A DNA stretch of 64,000 nt, taken from NCBI GenBank assembly GCA_902806565.1, contig CADCXA010000055.1, positions 992,001 through 1,056,000 on the forward strand, written 5' to 3'. Below the pieces are notes generated by a model. It made no database searches. It was not told the origin of the DNA and was given only the letters and a program-made list of their open reading frames with translations. The stretch comes from Hypoxylon rubiginosum. Taxonomy: Eukaryota > Ascomycota > Sordariomycetes > Xylariales > Hypoxylaceae. A program made the position numbers and the translations under genes. Shown here piece by piece: positions 56,592 through 64,000 of this stretch; position 1 is the stretch's first letter; each line of letters opens with the position of its first letter.

Positions 56592-58568
56592 TCATACGAA
56601 TATGGTCTCTATAATAAAATCGCAAAACTCCTCGATGCTGGGCACTTTACCACCTGGAATCATATGTCCCAGGCCTTTATTTCCGTGACGAAAACCACCT
56701 CCGTCTTCGAGGTACGCCTTCTCCGCGTCGGATAGCTCTCTCTTTTCGCATTCTCTCCACTTTCGCTCGGCTTCCGCTTTGGCCTTTCGGAGTATCTCGT
56801 CGGTATTCTCGGCCTCCCATAGATTGCATTTGTTGCATTCCTTACATCGTCGTCCGTCGCCTTCGGGTCTAAAGTGCTGACAGAAATGTTGATATCCTTC
56901 GTTCGGTGTACCGATGTCCTTGCGACAGACATAACACATCTTATAGCCGCAGGGACAGGTCAGCTTGTTGCATCCAGCTGTCTTCACAAATGATGTGCTG
57001 CAGCGCGGACAGACGCGTTTGACTGCCATCGACATGGCCTGCTCCACCTGCGTGCGCAAAGCGACAAGAGACGACTCGTGGCAGACGTGGATATCCACCC
57101 ACGCTTTCGAACATGACAGGCAAGACGAACGCGCGCAAGCCGGATTCTGACAGGTGAACTTCAATCCGCGACGACGACGCTGATACCGGTCGAGTGCTGC
57201 TTTGAGATGTTGAGATGCGTAGTCCCTAAATGACCGATTGAAACAGAGGAGACCGCAGACTAGCGATATCATCAGAGTAGGAAAGGAAAATGGTGGCAAG
57301 AGAAAGCAGATGAAGGTGATAATAATCGTAGGAAGATTGCTAGTGCGGAGCTTAGGCCGGCGTGCATGTGCCGGCATATATAGATCGTCGATCTCGGCGT
57401 AGCTGCAGAACGGGCACCGGATGAGAGGCAATCCGCTAGATAGAAGGCCGTGCTCCGCCAGGCGTTGGTCTAACTTCCGTATGATCTCGTCCCCATTCTT
57501 CGCGCTTCGCATAGCTCGATGAATATGCTCAGACGATACACAGCCTTCGCACTCTATCGATGCGACAGCAGGGCACCGAAGACCACCCGTTTCCTTGTCG
57601 ATGCTACGTTGCCAACCCTGTCCGAAGACCGCTTCGGTGATGGAATGCTGAACACAGTGAAAACAGACCATATGGCCTTCCGTACCGCAGACGGTGAGTT
57701 CCTCGAAAATAGCATCTCCATAACAGCAACTACATTCGTACGTTGCTTCAACGGCTTCGGCTTCCTCAGTAAGCAGGGAAACGGCCAAGGCGCGATCACT
57801 CTCTTCCCTCGCAAGTCGTTCGCGTCGCTTCAGTGGCATAATCAGCTCCTCAAATAATTCTCTATCCAACTCGGAGCTGCCGGTTGCCTTTAGAGTCGGT
57901 ATCATGGTCCCATTGTCGGAGGGGGTCCATATAATAAGCGGGTGGGTTGCTGCCTCAGCAGAAGTTACCGTCTTACGACGGAAGAATAGAGAAGATATGG
58001 CAAACTTCCAGGACCTAGAAGACAGGTCTACAAGGGTCGATCGGGCATCGAGATAGGAGTAGTTGTATTCGGACAAAACGGCGTCGATGGAGGACTTGGA
58101 TATGCCCTTGAATTCCTGCGTCGCCAGGGCTCGCACCGCATCCTTATATTCCGCCGTTCGGAACGCATCGGCTCGCGACACTAGGGTGGTCGAGTCGGGA
58201 GTAGTATGCTCGCCGGCTCTCCGTCGACCCTTTACGAATTCCCCAGGATTTTTTAACAGCTTGTCGGTGATGATGAATAACCGCGACTCTTCCGAAAACG
58301 ATGCGAGCATCTCCCTGAAGACTTCTATCTGTATGTTGGGAAACAGCCCGGCGAGCATCTCGAGGTTTTGGTTGAGATCGAGGACATCTTGTGGCGGTTG
58401 GTTGGCAGGCTGGAGCTGCGACTCGTCGAAAAGATATTCAGGAGGATGATCGAGGGTTCGCGCTCGGGACGGTGAGACTTCGGGAGAGTCTCTAGAGGAT
58501 TTGGACTTGTTTGATCTGAAGGAAGCATTCCGGCCCGAAGAAGGGCGTAGCAGACTTGAGAGAAACAT
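56592..58568 (-). CDS. RBR-type E3 ubiquitin ligase (RNF216-like)
   Basis: A single exon of 658 residues from the ATG at 58568; the frame extends further only through a TTG. The first 270 residues are Ser/Arg-rich, then helical, with a CUE-like stretch (NLEMLAGLFPNIQIEVFREML, residues ~67-87). RING1 starts at CSCCYGDAIFEELTVC (about 279) with HMVCFHCVQ. The IBR region has CQNPACARSSCLSCSKAW (about 473-490). RING2 reads CPRCSTSFVKTAGCNKLTC, whose GCNK cysteine (about residue 533) is the expected catalytic thioester site, then CGYKMCYVC. RBR ligases pass ubiquitin through this cysteine to a substrate. Unusually, a strongly hydrophobic stretch (about residues 412-443) sits between RING1 and IBR and could span or enter a membrane. 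A Leu/Lys/Glu-rich helix follows RING2. Confidence 0.9.
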   Translation of the reverse strand: MFLSSLLRPSSGRNASFRSNKSKSSRDSPEVSPSRARTLDHPPEYLFDESQLQPANQPPQDVLDLNQNLEMLAGLFPNIQIEVFREMLASFSEESRLFIITDKLLKNPGEFVKGRRRAGEHTTPDSTTLVSRADAFRTAEYKDAVRALATQEFKGISKSSIDAVLSEYNYSYLDARSTLVDLSSRSWKFAISSLFFRRKTVTSAEAATHPLIIWTPSDNGTMIPTLKATGSSELDRELFEELIMPLKRRERLAREESDRALAVSLLTEEAEAVEATYECSCCYGDAIFEELTVCGTEGHMVCFHCVQHSITEAVFGQGWQRSIDKETGGLRCPAVASIECEGCVSSEHIHRAMRSAKNGDEIIRKLDQRLAEHGLLSSGLPLIRCPFCSYAEIDDLYMPAHARRPKLRTSNLPTIIITFICFLLPPFSFPTLMISLVCGLLCFNRSFRDYASQHLKAALDRYQRRRRGLKFTCQNPACARSSCLSCSKAWVDIHVCHESSLVALRTQVEQAMSMAVKRVCPRCSTSFVKTAGCNKLTCPCGYKMCYVCRKDIGTPNEGYQHFCQHFRPEGDGRRCKECNKCNLWEAENTDEILRKAKAEAERKWRECEKRELSDAEKAYLEDGGGFRHGNKGLGHMIPGGKVPSIEEFCDFIIETIFV

Positions 58569-59102
58569 TTTCTTATGTCGTGTCAAATGACCTTGGGGGG
58601 CAAACCATCGTAGCCGTCGGTGTTGCTTGAGCGGTTTCTCGAACTGGAATGAGATGGACTACTAAGGTCCCTTATAAGATAAGCCTATTGGTCGGGAAGT
58701 TCGTATTCGTAGAGGCTCGCAACTTTCGTCGTACGAGGACGGCTCCTCGCAAGATTATTTTCAAAGAAAGGTGTGGGAGATGGAAAAGAACATGAACTTG
58801 GGAGAGTGAATGACATGAATTAAAACTGGCGATGGAGTCGCGTTGGAGGCAACTGAGGCAACTGACTTCGTACACTAATACACACAGATGATTTCCGATT
58901 TCCAACATTGGGGTAGGTACATGTACTATGTATACAGGTATATGTAAATATGGGTCCGTGCAGGGGCGGACAGGGGCGGATCGGCTACTTTCAATTTTAG
59001 TGGGTCCATCCCCCAACTAGCTTACGCTGCCCCACAAGTGTGCATGAATTGCGCTTTGGTACATAAAGGACTATTTCACTCCCTCCATCACAACAACAGA
59101 GC
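58569..59102. other. Promoter region of the RBR gene and upstream flank of the tRNA
   Basis: About 530 bp, presumably with the RBR ligase leader and promoter on the minus strand. GTACATGTAC and TATACAGGTATA palindromes occur around 58918-58943. No coding-like frame seen. Confidence 0.55.
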
Positions 59103-59138
59103 GGCTCAATGGTCTAGTCGTATGATTCCCGCTTCGGG

Positions 59139-59169
59139 TGAACCTGAATCCAATCATTCTAAATGATAC
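59139..59169 (+). other. Canonical tRNA intron (after position 37)
   Basis: A 31-nt insert between G37 (59138) and T38 (59170). Its CCTGAA (59143-59148) pairs with the anticodon-loop TTCGGG (59133-59138) with one G-U wobble, as in standard anticodon-intron pairing used by the tRNA splicing endonuclease. Confidence 0.75.
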
Positions 59170-59183
59170 TGCGGGAGGCCCCG

Positions 59184-59234
59184 GTAATTTCATAACCCCC
59201 AGATATGAATAAAACAATAGCTAACAGTTTCTAG
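59184..59234 (+). other. Spliceosomal-type intron-like insert in the T-stem of tRNA-Pro
   Basis: This 51-nt segment begins GTAATTTC, contains GCTAACA (59220-59226) with the branch A at 59224, and ends TTTCTAG, 10 nt after the branch. These are normal signals and a normal size for introns in this genome. Removing exactly this segment rebuilds the T-stem as CCGGG opposite CCCGG. The insert could alternatively be an unrelated insertion with accidental GT/AG ends. Confidence 0.6.
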
Positions 59235-59264
59235 GGTTCAAATCCCGGTTGAGCCCGACTCACC

Positions 59265-59274
59265 TTTCTTTTTT
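59265..59274 (+). terminator. Pol III terminator of tRNA-Pro
   Basis: TTTCTTTTTT begins nine bases after the discriminator base of the tRNA. Runs of four or more T are RNA polymerase III terminators. Confidence 0.8.
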
Positions 59275-59509
59275 GCAATTTTTCCAAAGTTCTCTGCTTT
59301 GTAATGGTCAATTGCATCATAGCTTCAACCTAAAAACTTTAAAAGTGCATATCACGCCGTTAGATTGGTTACGTAAATATCTATCAAGGATAACACCACC
59401 AATTAATTGTTCGAAAGATTGTTTAACCCGTGCAAGTAACATCTTTATTACAAAGCCACCCCCTGGGCGGCACAGTAGCCCGGAGTTTACGGAAAGTTAA
59501 ATCCGATCA

Positions 59510-62500
59510 CATATCTAAGAAATCATACTCTAAAATACACACTTTTTATTTAACCTTATAATAAAATTTAATAAGAAATATATTTTATAAATATTATAAT
59601 TATTATAACTATCTTATACCTTTTAATTAACCTCGCTTATTTTATTTTTCATTATATAATTACTATTTTTTTTTATCCTTAAAAAAATCTTAAATTAAAT
59701 TAACTTTATTATATATAATTATTAGAAAAATCACTTTTTAAATATTAATAAATTTTACTACTTTTAAATATTATATTTATTTTTATTTTTACTTTTATCC
59801 TAATTATTTAAAACTTTTACATTTATATTAACTTTATTTATAATTTATTTTTTAAATATTAAATTATTATCTTTTTTAATATTAAACTTAAATTCCGTTA
59901 AATTAAACATTTTTTTCTTTTTAACGTTTAAAATTAATAATTATTTATTATAAATTCGTTTTTTTAAAAAACTTATAATTTTTTATTTTAAGTTTTTAAA
60001 TATTTAAAACAAAATAAAATATTTAAATTATTTATTTTTAAAACTATTTAAAATTTATTTTTTAAACGCCTTTATTAATTATATAAATTTATCGTAAATA
60101 CTTTTATTAGATATAAAAAAAAAAGCGTTTAAAACAAAAAATTAAAATTAAATTAAAAATCCCACTAAATAAAAATCTTTTTTAAATATTATAATATAAA
60201 TAAAATAACGCTTTTTATACTCGTTAAAAAAACCAAGTTTATTATCTATTTATTTAATATAATCTATTAAAAGTTATTTATAAATTTAACCGTTATAATA
60301 AATATATTATTTGTTTTTAATTTTTATATTATTTATTATTTTATTTATTACTTATAAATATTTTTATTATAAAAAATTATTAAAAAATATATAAATATAA
60401 AAATAATAAATATTAATTTTAAACAAGTTTAATATTTAACTACTTTAATTTAAATAGAATTAAACTTTAATAAAAACACCGTTTTAAAAAAAAACTTAAA
60501 AATTATCTAAAATTATTTATAAAAATATAAAATCTAATATTATATAAATCTAACTTTAAAAAATACAATTAATAAATTTTATTTAAATTAAAACATTATT
60601 TATATTTATAATTTATAAGTTTAATAATTTATTATATTAAGTTAATTTATAATATAATTATTAAAGTTATTAATATTTACTATTATATATTAAATAATAA
60701 TATTTTTAATAATATATATTAAGTGTTATTAAATTTAACGTTTTTTTTTAATCCGGTTTTAAATATTTATAATATAAAATTCTTATTTAATAAAATTACT
60801 TTGTTTTTATTAAAATAAAAGTCCTTTATAAAAAAAATATAAGTAATTAATATTATTTAGAATTTATAAAAAAACTTCTTAATATTAAAAAAAATAAAAA
60901 TAATAACGTTAAATATTATAATATAAACAGTTATAATTACAATGTTAAATTTAATATACTAATTATCTTAAAAGATTTTTTTAAATTTAATAATTATAAT
61001 AATAAAGTTTATATAAAAATTTAATTTAAAAACAGCTTTTATATTATTATATTAAAAGTAAGTAAATATATTAAAAATAAAAAATATTATAAATTATATT
61101 ATATAACAGGTTTTTTAAAAAGGTTTTAGGATTTAAAAAAAATATAAAATAATATTAAAAAATAATATAATAATATTAAAAATATATATAAAATATATAT
61201 AAATTAAATTAAAATTAACAAGCTATAAATAAGTTTATTATAAAAGATTTTAAATATTTAATATATATATTACGTTTCTATAGCCACCATTAATTCTTAA
61301 AATTTATATTATTATATATTATTATTTTAATTAATAATTATTTCCATATAATAACATTATAACTATTTATATTATTTAATAACTTTATTAAAATCCTTAT
61401 TTTAAAGCCGTTTTAAATTTTCTTAATTTAATAAACTTAAGTTTTTAACAATATTTATATTAATATTAATAATAATTATATTAATATTATTAATATTTAT
61501 AAATATTTTATATTATTTATATTATTACTTTTAATTTAATGTTTTAAAATAAATTTATTTAAATTAATCCTTTTTATTTATTATATAATAATATAAAATA
61601 CACCGGCCTTATAAAACAAATAACAATATTTGCGGCTAATTTTTATAACTAAATTTTTTTATATTAAACTAATTTTAATTAAAACAACTTTTTTACTACC
61701 TAAAAAATAACAACCAATATAACGTTTTTTAATTTTATTAAAGCTTTATTTATATAAATTACTATATTAAAATAACTTATATATTATTAAAAATAGATTT
61801 TTATAATTAATTATAAATAAATAAAAATGTAATATAAGTTTTATTAATAAAAGCTATTTTTTATTACCAATTAAATAAAAAAGTTAAAACTATTTTATTT
61901 ATTTATATATTACCGCTCCTATTTATAAAATAAATAAATAAATACCTTTAATATTAATATATTATTTTTAATAAAAATACTTTATTATAACTTTAATAAT
62001 TTTAATAAATCGGTTTATTAAACTTTATTATTTTATTTTTATTATTTTAACATATATAATATTTATTTAAATATATAGCTTTCGTTTTTATTTAATATAT
62101 TTATTTTAATAATATTTTTTTTATTTTTAATTAAATAATTTATACTGTTTTTTTTTCGATAATAACACTATTTAAAACTAATATTATAAAATACTACTTA
62201 TAATATTAATATTTAAAACCTAAAATAAATTTATATTTATTTTTATTTTATATTATATTACTAATATATTAAAACTAGATTTTAAAGTTATTAAAAATAA
62301 ACATATAAAGCTTAAATAAAATCTTTTAAATATATTAATAATATCTATAAAAAAATATTATATTATTTTAAAAATTTTAAAGCTAAATAATTATAATATA
62401 ATAACTAAATATATATCTTTTAAAAAAACCCACTTAATTGTTTTTAATAATTTTAAATATAAACTTAAAATAACTAATAATAATATATAACGTTAAATTA

Positions 62501-64000
62501 TAAACTATACCATAGCTTTTTATATTAAAAAATATTAAAAAAAAAAAAACGCTTTTTTTAATTAAACCTTTTTACGGCTTATTTTTAATTTATATAAAAT
62601 AACTTTTATATTAAATTTTATAATTAAAATAATTAATTTTAATATTATATTAATTAAATAATATTATTTATATTTTATATAATATATTTTTAAAAATTTA
62701 AAAATAAAATTATAAAAATCTTTTTCCTTTTTTTTACTTGGTTATTTATATATATTTATATTATTAATATTTAGTTAAAATAAATATCGTTTTAATTATT
62801 TAAATTATTTCTTATATAATATAAAAACTATTATAATTTATAAAATATATTCTCTTTAATTTAAATAAAACAAAATATTTATATATTATTAATTAAATAT
62901 ATTAAAGGTATTTTATATATATTTATTTCCATTTTTTTTAAAAAACTTTTATTTTCTTAAAAAACGTTTTCTCGTTTTTATTATCGTATTTAGTTTTATT
63001 AATAAATTAATATTAAATTTAAAAACGAATTATTTTTTAAGTATAACATATTATAAAGTTATAAAACATTTTATAATTTTTATAAACAATATTTTAATTG
63101 TTATAAAAATTCTTTTTTAAAAACTTAAAATTATTTAAAAATATTTTCACATTATATAATATAATTAAAAGGAATTTTAAAAAAGAAACCTTTTACTAGT
63201 TTTTAGTTTTTAAAAAAATCTTATAAAAAAAATATTAGTTTTTTTTTTTACTATTAATTATTTTTATTAAAACATTACTATTAATAATATTTTTTAGTAG
63301 ATATAAATAAATAAAAATGAAATATTAATACCGGATATTATATTAAAAATTACTTATATTAATAATATAAAAAAAAAGGCCGCGGAATATACTAAATATA
63401 TATTTTATTTTAAAAATTAAAAACTAATATTAAATAATAATAATAACGTTATATTATCACGTTAAAAGGTTAATATTAATAACCTTATTATTTTTACCTT
63501 AAATTAAACAGTTTCTAAGAATTTAAAATCCCTTAAAACTGGCAAATATAATTTATTACACTTATATATTAATTTATATTATAAAAACAAAAATAAAAAT
63601 AAAAATAACACAATTAATAAAAAAAATTAATTAGATATTATCTATAAAATAAAAAAAAAATCTTTATTTAATATTATAAAAGGTAATTTTTTTAAAAATA
63701 CTATCTATTAAAACATTTTATTTTTTATAACATCTTCCAGATTTTTTTTTTTATTAAATAGTTAAATAAATAACATTAAAAAAATCTAGTTTATTTAATA
63801 ATATTTTTTAACTAAAAATATAATTGTTTAATTAAATAAAAAATCTATTAATAAAAAACTTAATTTAATAAAAATATCTATTAAACATATTATAAACAAT
63901 AAACTATATATTTATATTAAATTAAAAAATAACTTTTTATCACCATTTAATCCTTATTATTTTACTTTTATTTTTATTAAAATTCTATTATATAAATAAA
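59510..64000. repeat. A+T-rich RIP-like heterochromatic block (degraded transposon-type sequence)
   Basis: From about 59,510 to the window end the sequence becomes overwhelmingly A and T with abundant TA dinucleotides. No open frame of 60 codons or more starts in it on either strand. Small islands with C or G survive (for example near 61282, 61602, 63380 and 63530). The change from the neighbouring balanced sequence is abrupt. This is the pattern left by repeat-induced point mutation of transposons in Pezizomycotina. No element type can be read from the remains, and no terminal repeats were recognised. Confidence 0.85.

Larger units (their letters stand above)
59103..59256 (+). tRNA. tRNA-Pro (CGG) with two inserts
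   Basis: The acceptor stem GGCTCAA (59103-59109) pairs perfectly with TTGAGCC (59249-59255), followed by discriminator C59256, usual for eukaryotic tRNA-Pro. The D-arm is GTC/GAT (59112-59114, 59124-59126). The anticodon stem CCCGC (59128-59132) pairs with GCGGG (59171-59175), and the anticodon CGG is at 59135-59137. The T-loop is TTCAAAT (59237-59243) with stem strand CCCGG (59244-59248). A 31-nt insert follows G37 (59139-59169), the standard nuclear tRNA intron position; its CCTGAA (59143-59148) can pair with the anticodon loop. A second 51-nt insert (59184-59234) splits the 5' T-stem; removing it restores CCGGG. The A box is near 59110-59121 and the B box GGTTCAAATCC at 59235-59245. The position-18 G of the D-loop appears to be C (59119). 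A T-rich Pol III terminator follows. It may be functional or a disrupted gene. Confidence 0.85.

Noticed and set aside
59510..64000. Possible mitochondrial DNA or mitochondrial insertion
   Set aside because: No tRNA, rRNA or mitochondrial protein fragment is visible. The TA-biased, stop-saturated pattern with scattered G/C islands fits RIP better.

Overview
This window is nuclear DNA from a filamentous ascomycete (Pezizomycotina, most likely a Sordariomycete). Protein-coding genes are interrupted by short GT-AG introns, mostly 50-120 nt, with CTAAC-like branch points. The gene set is typical of such fungi: Utp21, Vip1/Asp1, Fox2, an Ecm11-domain protein and a PL4 rhamnogalacturonate lyase. 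The last 4.5 kb is an extremely A+T-rich, stop-saturated block of the kind left by repeat-induced point mutation (RIP). I cannot name the genus. Exon boundaries were read by eye from splice signals, frame continuity and family knowledge; no alignments or database searches were run.

Layout, left to right. 1-1602 (+): the C-terminal part of the splicing helicase Prp22. 3713-5017 (-): a secreted GH76 alpha-1,6-mannanase. 7948-10626 (+): a nine-exon secreted rhamnogalacturonate lyase. 12710-13997 (+): a MOSC (mARC-like) protein. 14.0-28.5 kb is gene-poor and rich in simple repeats; its only gene I can support encodes a 54-residue cysteine-rich protein (16500-16664, -) with a TATA box and a 5'UTR intron. 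28475-33572 (-): the inositol pyrophosphate kinase/phosphatase Vip1. 35346-38627 (+): the ribosome-biogenesis protein Utp21. 39386-41011 (+): a disordered orphan protein. 42244-44225 (+): an MFS transporter, convergent with a flavin-reductase-like protein (44333-45085, -). 45752-47124 (+): a GNAT acetyltransferase. 48279-50006 (+): an Ecm11-domain protein. 50284-51585 (-): a Tda10-like glycerate kinase, divergent from the peroxisomal multifunctional enzyme Fox2 (52567-55674, +). 56592-58568 (-): an RBR ubiquitin ligase. 59103-59256 (+): a tRNA-Pro(CGG). 59.5 kb to the end: the RIP-like block.

The genes do not form one pathway. Most are housekeeping (splicing, rRNA processing, phosphate signalling, beta-oxidation, ubiquitination), with two secreted polysaccharide-active enzymes near the left end. 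There is no secondary-metabolite cluster.

The most striking observation is the tRNA-Pro gene. It has the usual intron after position 37, plus a second 51-nt insert inside the T-stem that looks exactly like a fungal spliceosomal intron (GT...GCTAACA...TAG). Removing both inserts restores a complete cloverleaf. Other points worth attention are the small cysteine-rich gene, two nested in-frame acceptors around a (TC)47 tract in the GNAT gene, a GC-AG intron and 26-nt micro-exon in the lyase gene, and a hydrophobic insert between the RING domains of the RBR ligase.
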